NCBI RefSeq assembly: GCF_001598915.1
Contig: NZ_BDAP01000002.1
Span: 682,001 to 746,000 of the forward strand
Length of the DNA: 64,000 nt
Origin: Williamsia muralis NBRC 105860
GTDB taxonomy: Bacteria > Actinomycetota > Actinomycetes > Mycobacteriales > Mycobacteriaceae
Direction of reading: 5' to 3'
Part shown: positions 17,114 through 24,829 of the stretch, piece by piece
How the letters are laid out: each line of letters begins with the position of its first letter
How positions within the stretch are numbered: the stretch's first letter is position 1
Notes under the pieces: model-generated
Database searches by the model: none
What the model was told of the DNA's origin: nothing
Seen by the model: only the letters and a program-made list of their open reading frames with translations
Made by a program: the position numbers and the translations under genes

Positions 17114-17236
17114 ATGAACGACAATGAGTTCTTCCGTTCCATCCAGGCGCCGGTGAGCTTGGCGACCCATTCCGCGGGCCACAGCAACGCGCTCGTCGAG
17201 AACCCGTTCGACGACGCACAGGATTCCGAGGACTGA
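17114..17236 (+). CDS. Candidate RiPP (TOMM) precursor peptide, 40 aa
   Basis: This 40-residue peptide is preceded by GAAGGAGA at a four-base spacing and followed by a hairpin, then RRE, YcaO and transporter genes. The N-terminal part (MNDNEFFRSIQ) could be the leader helix. The middle holds VSLATHSAGHSN, with two His-Ser pairs separated by Ala-Gly. The acidic tail is NPFDDAQDSED. There is no cysteine, so azoles could come only from Ser or Thr (Ser9, Ser15, Thr18, Ser20, Ser24, Ser38). Two His-oxazole units would make plausible zinc ligands. The precursor role is inferred from context, size and expression signals; leader and core limits are unknown. Confidence 0.72.
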   Translation: MNDNEFFRSIQAPVSLATHSAGHSNALVENPFDDAQDSED

Positions 17237-17267
17237 TAGGTCCTCGCATCACCTGATGTGTCAAGAG

Positions 17268-17307
17268 CCCGCGTGCCATTCGAGTGACGTCCCGGGTGGC
17301 ACGCGGG
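17268..17307 (+). terminator. Hairpin between precursor and modification genes
   Basis: A perfect 11-bp stem (CCCGCGTGCCA / TGGCACGCGGG) with an 18-base loop follows the precursor stop by 31 bases and has no T-run. Such attenuators often keep precursor mRNA in excess over enzyme mRNA in RiPP operons. Confidence 0.65.
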
Positions 17308-17328
17308 ACCGGATGAAAAGCGAGACCC

Positions 17329-18042
17329 GTGCAGCTGTCCCCGAATACCGCCATATATCAAGCACATCAGGGCTTTGTCCTGCGCACCGCCGACGACGAG
17401 CACTTCGAACTCACTCTGGATGGTGACGAGGTGCACGAGCTCTTGTCGGTGCTGTCCGGCGATGGGTCATCTGCCTCGAGCAGGGTCCGTGCCGCCCTGA
17501 GTGCGTTGGTCGACGCAGGTCACGTGGTCACCACCGTCGCGCGGCCGACGGTGACAGTACGTGGGCAGGGCAAGATCGCGAGTGCGACCTCGAAGAGGCT
17601 GGGAGCGCGCGTGTCCGGTGAAAGCGCGAGCGCTGACGTCGTCTGTCACGTCAGCGACGATCCCGTTGATCCGGCCCAGATCGGCGCCGTGGACCTGGCC
17701 AGCTATCGCGACGGGATCATCCAGGTCATCACGCCGCAGGCGGTCGGTGTCGCGGACGTGGTCGGCCGGCGTCGTGCCTGCGCCATCCATCGTGACCGGA
17801 TGCAGTCGCATCACCGACCGGTTGACGGCGGGCTGCGGCTGGAGTCGACCCTGCATCCGGTGTCTGATCGGGCAGCTGATGTGATCGCAGACCTCATCGT
17901 CACCGAGATCGACGACCGACAGGGTCGGTCGATCACCGAGTCGCCGACAAGCCGTTCACAGCATCTGCTGACCACTGTCGACCTACGCACCCTGCGGATT
18001 GTCCGGCGACCTGTGTTGCCCATTCCCGCTGTGCCGCAATGA
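17329..18042 (+). CDS. RRE-containing TOMM partner (cyclodehydratase C-type) protein
   Basis: This 237-residue protein probably binds the precursor leader and presents it to YcaO. The first 65 residues (YQAHQGFVLRTADDEHFELTLDGDEVHELL, then an ALSALVDAGHVVTT helix) read like the RiPP recognition element of TOMM/ThiF-like C proteins. The rest is a reduced Rossmann-like region without an obvious nucleotide motif or CxxC zinc site. The start is the GTG at 17329; no strong ribosome-binding site is seen. Its stop overlaps the next ATG (ATGA). I assign the class by pattern and context, not by a strong motif. Confidence 0.65.
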   Translation: MQLSPNTAIYQAHQGFVLRTADDEHFELTLDGDEVHELLSVLSGDGSSASSRVRAALSALVDAGHVVTTVARPTVTVRGQGKIASATSKRLGARVSGESASADVVCHVSDDPVDPAQIGAVDLASYRDGIIQVITPQAVGVADVVGRRRACAIHRDRMQSHHRPVDGGLRLESTLHPVSDRAADVIADLIVTEIDDRQGRSITESPTSRSQHLLTTVDLRTLRIVRRPVLPIPAVPQ

Positions 18043-19376
18043 CTTGTTCGCTGACCGATACCCAGGTCGACGGTCTTCACACAAATGTTTTCCTGCCGGA
18101 CACCGCGCCGAGGTCTGTCCTCATCATCCGCACGCCCTACGATGCCGCCGCCTATCGGGCGGAAGCGCACGCGTGGGTTCGTCGGGGAATCGCGGTGGTC
18201 ACCCAGGATGTCCGGGGACGGCACCGGTCCCGCGGCCGTTTTCGGCCGTTCGAGAACGAGGGGGCCGATGGGCTCGCGACCCTGCAGTGGGTTGCGAGCC
18301 GATCATGGGCCGGCGCACCGGTGATCCTGTACGGCACGTCGTACTCCGCGCACTGCGCGGTGGAAACGGCGATCGCCGCGGCAGAGGCGAGGGTCGACGT
18401 CGGCGGGGTGTCGGTGGCGGTCCCCGCGCTCGGTCTCGGTGAGACGGCACGCAACATCGATGGATGCTTCTACCTGCAGTCGCGGGTGGGGTGGTGGCTC
18501 GAACACGGAGAAGGATCCGAATCGCTCGGCGCCGCAATCCCTGACGGTCTGCTCGACACGCTGCCGGTGGCCGACATCGGTCGCCGCGTCACACCGCCGA
18601 TCTCGGCGTGGGAGAGAGTGATTGGAGCCGATCGTCGAGATCGTGAACGCGGTGCCGAGGTTTCACGGCAGCGCTGTCCGTTGCTTGCCGTCGGTGGCAT
18701 GGCGGATTGGTTTGCGCAGGACACTGTCGACCTCTGGACGTCTTGGGGTGGCCCGGCGGCGCTGGTCATGGGTCCCTGGGACCACAGTCTGCGCGGCTCC
18801 GACCGAGCCCGCCGCATGGAGTCGTGGATTGATGACGTGTGTGCCGGCACCCCCACAACCGGCGCGCAGGTGCTCGGTCTCCCTGGAGGAACGGTTGACC
18901 TAACCCGGTGGCCGAGCACCGAGGCGTCAACTGTTCTGCCAGGCGGGCGATTTCACGCCGACCCCACCGATCCCTTCCCTTCGATGGCTCACGGGGCAGA
19001 CCTCAGCGAGGCGGCCGCGCGGCCGGATTGCCTTGTTCTCGACCTGCCGAACCGTTCTGCCGCACTCATCGGAACACCCACGGTGCGAGTGCATCCGACT
19101 GACGGTGCCGGCCACTGGGGCGCTCTGCTCGCCATCCGGCGCCGCGACGGTCGACTCGAACAGACGGCGCACGGTATGTCCACGCACACGACGATCCACC
19201 TCACCCCGGTGGCCGCCCACCTCGACACAGGAGAATCGATGGTCCTCATCCTCTCGGCGCATTCCTTCCCTCGCCACGCGCGCGATCTCCAGTCGCGCAG
19301 CGACCACCTCGCCGGCACCGAAACGCGTGCAGTCCTGCGCGGGGTCGAGTCCGTGACGTTGGACATGCCGGCATGA
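18039..19376 (+). CDS. CocE/NonD-type S15 hydrolase, possible leader peptidase
   Basis: This 445-residue alpha/beta hydrolase of the X-Pro dipeptidyl-peptidase S15 (CocE/NonD) family has the nucleophile elbow YGTSYSAH with Ser101 and the oxyanion neighbourhood TQDVRGRHRSRGRF. The acid lies in VGGMADWF and the histidine in MGPWDHSLRG. A C-terminal beta-sandwich follows, as in CocE. It is coupled by ATGA to the RRE gene before it and the YcaO gene after it. A maturation role such as cleaving the leader or trimming the product is an inference from position. Confidence 0.82.
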   Translation: MTCSLTDTQVDGLHTNVFLPDTAPRSVLIIRTPYDAAAYRAEAHAWVRRGIAVVTQDVRGRHRSRGRFRPFENEGADGLATLQWVASRSWAGAPVILYGTSYSAHCAVETAIAAAEARVDVGGVSVAVPALGLGETARNIDGCFYLQSRVGWWLEHGEGSESLGAAIPDGLLDTLPVADIGRRVTPPISAWERVIGADRRDRERGAEVSRQRCPLLAVGGMADWFAQDTVDLWTSWGGPAALVMGPWDHSLRGSDRARRMESWIDDVCAGTPTTGAQVLGLPGGTVDLTRWPSTEASTVLPGGRFHADPTDPFPSMAHGADLSEAAARPDCLVLDLPNRSAALIGTPTVRVHPTDGAGHWGALLAIRRRDGRLEQTAHGMSTHTTIHLTPVAAHLDTGESMVLILSAHSFPRHARDLQSRSDHLAGTETRAVLRGVESVTLDMPA

Positions 19377-20755
19377 ATTCAATTGTGGCAGAGTCGAACA
19401 CCTCGACCGTCCTGTCGGCCGAGGACCTGATCGATCCGTACACCGGCGTCATCCGGGCCCTCCACCCCGTGGATCGGCTCGACGCGATGCCCGAACGGTA
19501 CGTGGGACTGACCGCCGAGATCGCCGACACCAGAACGCATGGGAACTGGCCGAGTGACCTGGTGTCCCTCGGAACCACCTTCGCCGACGAGGCGGGTGCC
19601 CGTATCGCGGCGATCGGCGAGGCCGTCGAGCGGTACTGTGGCAATTACGTGCCGAAAGACCTGCTGCGGGCGACATCTCGGGAGTTACGCAGCGCGGGTG
19701 TGCGCCATCTAGGGCCCGATGAACTGAACTTCTTCGCCGAGTGGCAACTCGAGACGCCGAGGTTCCCGTTCGAGCGGTTCACCCATGACACGGTGATCGC
19801 CTGGTGTGAGGGCCGCGGTGACGACGGAGAACCGACGCTGGTGCCTGCGTCGTACGTCTATCTCAACTGGCGAACCGGAACCCGTAAGCGCGACCCGTGG
19901 CTACACCATCTGAACTACGCGGGCATCGCCACCGGAGCAGGCCTGGACGACGCCGCCGCCCGAGGGTTGCTCGAACTCGTCGAACGGGACTCACTGTCGT
20001 TGTGGTGGCATCTGAACCTGCCCGCCCGCGGTATCGACATCGGTAGCGTGCCAGGCCTGGCCGACGACCTCGGTGACACCCGATTACGTTGTCACCTGCT
20101 CGAATTGCCCGCCTACTTCGGTGTCCCGGTGGTCGCTGCGGTGATCCACGACCCGGAACTGGGCATCGTGGCGGGGGGCTTCTCCGCCAAGCTCGACCCG
20201 GCCGAGACCGCCCGGAAGGCGGTACTCGAGGCCATTCACAGCTGGGTGTTCACGCGGGGCCTGCTGGAGCCCGACGGCTGGGTGTTCGGCTCCATGGAGG
20301 CCGGCGTGCTCTCCCGCGGGTTGTATCTGGACCATCGAGCGGACCGCAGTTACCTCGATGCCGCCGGTGTGCGGAGCGAGCATGTCCGCGATCTCGGGGC
20401 GCAGGCGCAGGTGTGGCTGGATCCATTGACGCAGACAGCGTTGCTGCCGCGCTTCACCGAACCGGCCACCACGGTGGGTATCGATGAACTGCCCACCGGC
20501 GACCTCCCGGATCTCGAGCACCGACTGCGAGCCGCCGGCCACCAGATCGTTGTCTGCGACATCACCACGCCCGACATCGCATTGACGCCGCTGCGGGTGG
20601 CGCGGGTGTGCGCCGCCGGGTTGATCCCGAACGCCCCGGCGGGGTTCCCCTACTTCGGTCTGCCGCGGTGGCGGGAGGTCGCGCGAGCAGAGGCGACGGG
20701 CTGCGATCCGGATGACCCGAACTCGTTGTTGCTGGTGGCCCCTCCTAGCTTATGA
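19373..20755 (+). CDS. YcaO-domain cyclodehydratase (TOMM biosynthesis)
   Basis: This 460-residue YcaO protein uses ATP to activate peptide backbone amides, forming azolines from Ser, Thr or Cys. The ATP/Mg pattern IGEAVERYCG (Glu83, Glu86, Arg87), the LLELVERDSLSLWWHL segment and KAVLEAIHSW are typical. The C-terminus is APPSL, a weakened form of the proline-rich tail that inserts into the active site of many TOMM YcaOs. It is coupled to its neighbours by ATGA overlaps. With a SagB-like dehydrogenase nearby, oxazole or methyloxazole formation is predicted. Confidence 0.92.
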   Translation: MNSIVAESNTSTVLSAEDLIDPYTGVIRALHPVDRLDAMPERYVGLTAEIADTRTHGNWPSDLVSLGTTFADEAGARIAAIGEAVERYCGNYVPKDLLRATSRELRSAGVRHLGPDELNFFAEWQLETPRFPFERFTHDTVIAWCEGRGDDGEPTLVPASYVYLNWRTGTRKRDPWLHHLNYAGIATGAGLDDAAARGLLELVERDSLSLWWHLNLPARGIDIGSVPGLADDLGDTRLRCHLLELPAYFGVPVVAAVIHDPELGIVAGGFSAKLDPAETARKAVLEAIHSWVFTRGLLEPDGWVFGSMEAGVLSRGLYLDHRADRSYLDAAGVRSEHVRDLGAQAQVWLDPLTQTALLPRFTEPATTVGIDELPTGDLPDLEHRLRAAGHQIVVCDITTPDIALTPLRVARVCAAGLIPNAPAGFPYFGLPRWREVARAEATGCDPDDPNSLLLVAPPSL

Positions 20756-21978
20756 ACCCGTTTCGCACATTCGTGGTCGCGCGCGCGATCTGCTGGGCGG
20801 GCAATGCCGTCACGCTGGTGGCGCTGCCTCTTCTCGTCTACCAGCGGAGCGGCTCGGCACTGTTGTCCGGTGTGACGTTTGCCGTCGAGTCGCTGCCCTA
20901 TCTGCTGTTCGGGCTCTTCGCCGGCGCGGTGGCGGACCGGTTCGACCGCAAGTCCATCCTGGTTGTCGCCCAGATGCTGAGTGCAGTTGCGCTGGCATCG
21001 ATTCCGGTGGCGAATGTCGCTGGGGACGTCCTGATCGTGCACGCCCTCACCGTTGCCTTCCTCGTGTCCACGCTGTTCGTGTTCTACGATGCGGCGTCGT
21101 TCGGGGTGGTGCCCGCTCTGGTCGGGCGGGACCGGATAGCCGACGCCACAGGAACATTGGTGTCCGTGGGTACCGTCATCGGGATTGCCGGACCGTTGCT
21201 GGGGGGTGTGGCGGCCACTGCGCTCAGTCCCGCCGGTGCGATCGCGATCGATGCATGCTGCTATCTGTCTGCGGCGGCACTCACCGCCACCATCGCGATT
21301 CCCCCGAACGCCGTCGAAGCCGTTCCGGGCCATCGTATCTCGGATCAGATAGGTGAGGGGTTGCGATACATCTGGCAGCAGCCGGTGGTGCGCGCACTGA
21401 CTCTGGTGGGAATAGGTGTGAGCCTCGCCAACGGCGTGGTGGTCGGACTGATGGTGGTGGTGGGTGTCCGGCGACTGGGCCTGGGTGACGGCGACGCCCG
21501 ACTGGGTGCGTTGTATGCGGCCACCGCGCTGGGGGCGTTCCTCATCAGCCTCGTCAGCGCGAAGATCCAGCGCGTCGTGGACACCGGGAAGATCACCCTC
21601 GCCGGAATCGCCGTGTCCGCCGGGGCGATGCTGCTGTGGGCACAGACGCCCTGGTTTGTCGTCTCGCTGGTGATCCTGGTTGTGTACCAGGCTGCCAACA
21701 CGATGATCATCGTCAACGGAATCGTTGTGCGGCAATCGATCACGCCTGACGAGTTGCAGTCGAGGGTGAACACGACGGCGCGGATGATCGCCATGGGCGG
21801 TACCCCGTTCGGCGCTGCGATGGGTGGGGCGGTGGCGCAGGTCGGCGGTGTCGGTGTGGCGGTGTCCGCCGGCGCGGTGGCCCTGCTCTGTTCAGCCTTC
21901 GTCGGCTGGCGGATGGGGGTGGCTCGCCTGCCGCTGCTTGCCGACCTCACACCGAGCGCCCACGGCAAAGGCGAGTAG
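20752..21978 (+). CDS. MFS transporter, candidate RiPP exporter
   Basis: This 408-residue major facilitator protein has about twelve hydrophobic segments and the MFS loop motif GAVADRFDRKS between segments 2 and 3. It overlaps the YcaO stop by ATGA, so it is made together with the RiPP enzymes and is the obvious exporter of the mature product. Its last 87 bases overlap the antisense 3' end of the SagB gene. Confidence 0.9.
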   Translation: MNPFRTFVVARAICWAGNAVTLVALPLLVYQRSGSALLSGVTFAVESLPYLLFGLFAGAVADRFDRKSILVVAQMLSAVALASIPVANVAGDVLIVHALTVAFLVSTLFVFYDAASFGVVPALVGRDRIADATGTLVSVGTVIGIAGPLLGGVAATALSPAGAIAIDACCYLSAAALTATIAIPPNAVEAVPGHRISDQIGEGLRYIWQQPVVRALTLVGIGVSLANGVVVGLMVVVGVRRLGLGDGDARLGALYAATALGAFLISLVSAKIQRVVDTGKITLAGIAVSAGAMLLWAQTPWFVVSLVILVVYQAANTMIIVNGIVVRQSITPDELQSRVNTTARMIAMGGTPFGAAMGGAVAQVGGVGVAVSAGAVALLCSAFVGWRMGVARLPLLADLTPSAHGKGE

Positions 21979-22668
21979 TGGGACCTGGCTGCGCTGCAAC
22001 GAGAGCATCTCGCTGATCCGGTTGTCATAGAACCCGGATATCGCACAGCAGGCGAGGTCGAGTGCGGTGGCGATGAGGTACAGGTGTGCTGCAGCCAGGC
22101 CGGCATCGACATGCAAGGTGCGATAGTGCCGCTCAGAATATTTGGTCAGTGTCGCGTCGAGTTCGCCGACGAGAATGACGACAACCGGAGCGCGTCGGGC
22201 GAACTGCGGTTGGACGAGACCCTGTGCGAGTGCGCCGCGTACATCGCCTGTTCTGCGCCGGAGCAACCGGTGGTGGACGCGGTCGAACTCGTACACACCC
22301 ACGGGTATCTCGTCGAGTGTTTGCAGCGCAACCACGTAAGCGGTGGTCGACGGTAGGCCACCGGCGCTGGGATGGAAAGTCAACAAGCGCTCCTCGCCGT
22401 CGCCGGTTCGCACGGTGCGCTGTGGACCTAGCGCCCACCGCAGCAACGCCGACAGGTCTGGGTGGCCGAGCGGGCCGTAGCTGTACCGCGAGCGCCGGTC
22501 GCGGAGGACGCCGTCGATCGGAACCGATGGCGCGTCGGAGGGTTCACTCAGCGTGATCACCCCGTCGCCCTCGGACAGCCGGATCGGCGACACGGGAGGG
22601 CCCGAGTCGGTGAGGGCATCGTGGACTGCCCGTGCGCGCTCGACTCTTGTACCCACCAGACCATCCAT
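21892..22668 (-). CDS. SagB-type azoline dehydrogenase (nitroreductase family)
   Basis: This FMN-dependent oxidoreductase of about 258 residues would oxidise azolines to aromatic azoles. SagB-like features are VLRDRRSRYSY near the N-terminus, FHPSAGGLPS, and DAGLAAAHLYLIATALDLACCAISGF, with NRISEMLSL near the end. The ATG at 22668 is preferred because the upstream in-frame ATG lies within the Zur-like palindrome. The C-terminal residues (KQRQASHPHPPADEG) are encoded antisense to the MFS gene. It is convergent with the main RiPP operon but shares its regulator signal. Confidence 0.87.
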   Translation of the reverse strand: MDGLVGTRVERARAVHDALTDSGPPVSPIRLSEGDGVITLSEPSDAPSVPIDGVLRDRRSRYSYGPLGHPDLSALLRWALGPQRTVRTGDGEERLLTFHPSAGGLPSTTAYVVALQTLDEIPVGVYEFDRVHHRLLRRRTGDVRGALAQGLVQPQFARRAPVVVILVGELDATLTKYSERHYRTLHVDAGLAAAHLYLIATALDLACCAISGFYDNRISEMLSLQRSQVPLLAFAVGARCEVGKQRQASHPHPPADEG

Positions 22669-22679
22669 GGCATGTAGTC

Positions 22680-22700
22680 TAATGACAACGATTGTCATTA
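22680..22700. promoter_or_regulatory. Zur-like box 3, between sagB and rpmJ2
   Basis: A perfect palindrome TAATGACAA-N3-TTGTCATTA lies 11 bases before the SagB start and 95 bases before the cysteine-free bL36 gene. Cysteine-free ribosomal paralogues are classic Zur targets, which supports zinc as the signal for all three boxes. A TATAAG hexamer (22747-22752) may be the bL36 promoter -10 element. Confidence 0.82.
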
Positions 22701-22795
22701 GTTCGCCGGGCAGGTAGTGTCCTGAATGCACCGAAAGCCGGTCGCGTATAAGGCGCGCAGCAGGACACCCTGCCGCGCATGGACATTGGAGCACC

Positions 22796-22918
22796 GTGAA
22801 GGTCCGTGCATCACTCAAGTCGTTGAAGAACCAGCCCGGCTCGCAGGTCGTGCGCCGTCGCGGCAAGATCTTTGTGATCAACAAGGGGAACCCGCGGTTC
22901 AAGGCTCGGCAGGGGTAG
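22796..22918 (+). CDS. rpmJ2: Zinc-independent ribosomal protein bL36 paralogue (C-minus)
   Basis: This 40-residue bL36 ([20 protein letters not shown], then [17 protein letters not shown]) lacks the four zinc-ligand residues (three Cys, one His) of the housekeeping form. Such C-minus paralogues replace the zinc-binding copy during zinc starvation, freeing zinc, and are typically repressed by Zur. It starts with GTG. A Zur-like box lies upstream, shared with the divergent SagB gene. Confidence 0.93.
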   Translation: MKVRASLKSLKNQPGSQVVRRRGKIFVINKGNPRFKARQG

Positions 22919-22932
22919 TCGACGTAGGGGGT

Positions 22933-23892
22933 TCAGTGGTCGCCTGGCCAGTCGACGTCGGCGGGTGACTTGTCGTCGCGCAATCCTTTCCAGCTGGGGT
23001 GGCGGAGTTTGCCGGTGAACTCGCGGTACTCGACATCTCCGACGTATGTCGGCGTCACCCAGCGAGCGTCTTTGGCGATGGCCCGTGGGGGAGTCTGGGC
23101 GAACGGCGGAGTTGATGTCTCTATCGCGGTGAGCATCTCGAGTAGTTCTCGCCGCATCGCAGAAGAGAATCCTGTACCCACGTGGCCGATGTAGACGAGT
23201 TCGCCGTCTGCGTTGTGAGCGCCCAGTAGCAGCGAGCCGATTCCACCCGAAGCGGCGCCAGACCCTGGAACCCATCCGCCGACAACCACTTCGGTGTTGC
23301 TGCGCAGCGGGGTCTTGATCCAGGCGGGTGACCTGCGGCCTGGTCTGTACACCGAATCGGTCTTCTTGGCCACCACCCCCTCAAGGCCGTTCTGGCGGGC
23401 GATGTCGAGCATTGTCTTGCCGTCGATGTCGGTCCAGATGGGTGGAACGCGAACCCGTTTCGATTCCAGCCCGAGGTCGTCGAGTAGTCGGCGCCGCGTG
23501 AGGTAGGGCAGGCTCGCGACGTCGTCGCCGTCGAGCTCGAGGATGTCGAACACGTAGAAGGTCGTGGGCACATCCTTGCGGAGTTGTGCGCTCGGTTTGA
23601 GTACGTGCATACGTTGCTGAAGGCGCGCGAACGACGGTCGGCCTGTGTCATCCAACGCAACGATCTCGCCGTCGAGCACAACCGGGTGGCCGGCCACGGC
23701 TCCGGGCAGTGCGTCGACGAGTTCGGGAAAACTGCCGGAGACGTTGTTGCCATTGCGGCTGACGAGACGCGCCGAGGCCGAGTCGACAACCGCGATTGCC
23801 CTCTGCCCGTCCCACTTCATCTCGTATGCCCAGCCGGAACCAGCGGGCGGCGTGCCGAGGGTGGCAAGCATCGGAAGCGGTGCGTCTGTCAT
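22933..23892 (-). CDS. ATP-dependent DNA ligase (LigD ligase-domain type)
   Basis: This 319-residue ligase has the adenylation motif EMKWDGQRA (lysine nucleophile followed by DG), then VLDGEIVALD, FYVFDILELDG, EGVVAKK and WIKTP, followed by an OB-fold domain. It resembles stand-alone ligase domains of bacterial end-joining (LigC or the LigD ligase module). No Ku, polymerase or nuclease partner is adjacent. It is convergent with rpmJ2, with only 14 bases between the stops. Confidence 0.9.
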   Translation of the reverse strand: MTDAPLPMLATLGTPPAGSGWAYEMKWDGQRAIAVVDSASARLVSRNGNNVSGSFPELVDALPGAVAGHPVVLDGEIVALDDTGRPSFARLQQRMHVLKPSAQLRKDVPTTFYVFDILELDGDDVASLPYLTRRRLLDDLGLESKRVRVPPIWTDIDGKTMLDIARQNGLEGVVAKKTDSVYRPGRRSPAWIKTPLRSNTEVVVGGWVPGSGAASGGIGSLLLGAHNADGELVYIGHVGTGFSSAMRRELLEMLTAIETSTPPFAQTPPRAIAKDARWVTPTYVGDVEYREFTGKLRHPSWKGLRDDKSPADVDWPGDH

Positions 23893-24028
23893 ACCGTTCG
23901 AGTCTGCCGTGAGGCGAGGGATGGCACCACCCCGCCCAGCGGGGAGTTCGGGTCTGGAAAACAGCGCGTGACGCTGCAGGTCATCAAGGGTTGACCCGGT
24001 CAGGGTCCGTTCGAGTAGCGTTCAACGT

Positions 24029-24829
24029 ATGGCTCTCGATCACGGTGACCCCGGCGACGCTCCCTCTGTGCCACCTCCGCTGGCGGGCATCGCCGACACC
24101 ACGCGGCCGTCCGCGGCAGAGGAAGCGCGAACGCTCGTGGCGTCGACGAACATCGGTACGCTCGCCAGCCTCACCGCAGACGGCGACCCGTGGGCATCGT
24201 TCATCACCTACGGTCTGCTCGACGGGTCGCCGGTTCTGTGTGTCTCGCACATGGCCGAACACGGCCGCAATCTCGCGGGCAATCCCCGGGCCAGCATCGC
24301 GGTGGTGACACCCAACGCCGAGGCGGACCCGTTGGCCAGCGCCCGCATCACGCTGGCCGGTCATGTGGAGAAGCCGAGCGAGGCCGAGTACGCGGCAGCC
24401 CGCCAGGCGCACCTGGACGGGGTGCCCGCTGCGAAGTACTACGTCGACTACAGCGATTTCTCCCTCTGGGTGTTGCGCGTCGAGCGCGTGCGGTGGGTAG
24501 GTGGGTACGGCCGCATGGACTCGGCATCCGCCGAGGCCTATGCCGCAGCGTCACCCGACCCGGTGATCCCCAAGGCGGCCGGCGCGATCGACCACCTCAA
24601 CAACGACCACCGCGACTCCCTGCTCGCCATGGCCCAGACACTCGGTGGTTTCCCCGACACCACCGAGGTGACCTGCACCGGCGCCGACCGCTACGGACTC
24701 GATCTACGCGTCACCACGCCGCGAGGCGTGGCCTACACCCGCGCGGGGTACGCATCGCCGATCAACTCGATCGACGAATTGCGTTCGGCCACGGTGGAAC
24801 TCGCACGCCGCGCACGTGCTGCTCACTAG
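24029..24829 (+). CDS. HugZ-like split-barrel protein with DUF2470 domain
   Basis: This 266-residue protein has an N-terminal pyridoxamine-phosphate-oxidase-like split barrel (LVASTNIGTLASLTADGDPWASFITYGL) and a C-terminal DUF2470 domain (AIDHLNNDHRDSLLAMAQ). The pairing is typical of HugZ-type heme-degrading or heme-binding proteins. Heme-iron use would suit a metal-acquisition neighbourhood, but no heme ligand can be assigned with certainty. Its TAG stop and the stop of the opposing dehydrogenase overlap in CTAG. Confidence 0.8.
   Translation: MALDHGDPGDAPSVPPPLAGIADTTRPSAAEEARTLVASTNIGTLASLTADGDPWASFITYGLLDGSPVLCVSHMAEHGRNLAGNPRASIAVVTPNAEADPLASARITLAGHVEKPSEAEYAAARQAHLDGVPAAKYYVDYSDFSLWVLRVERVRWVGGYGRMDSASAEAYAAASPDPVIPKAAGAIDHLNNDHRDSLLAMAQTLGGFPDTTEVTCTGADRYGLDLRVTTPRGVAYTRAGYASPINSIDELRSATVELARRARAAH

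Noticed and set aside
17224..17230. Similarity of the precursor tail NPFDD to the MbtH N-terminus NPFDDDEG
   Set aside because: Only five residues match and no other MbtH motif is present; treated as chance.
17313..17328. ATG at 17313 as the start of the RRE protein
   Set aside because: It is in another frame that does not encode the RRE-like sequence; GTG 17329 is in frame.
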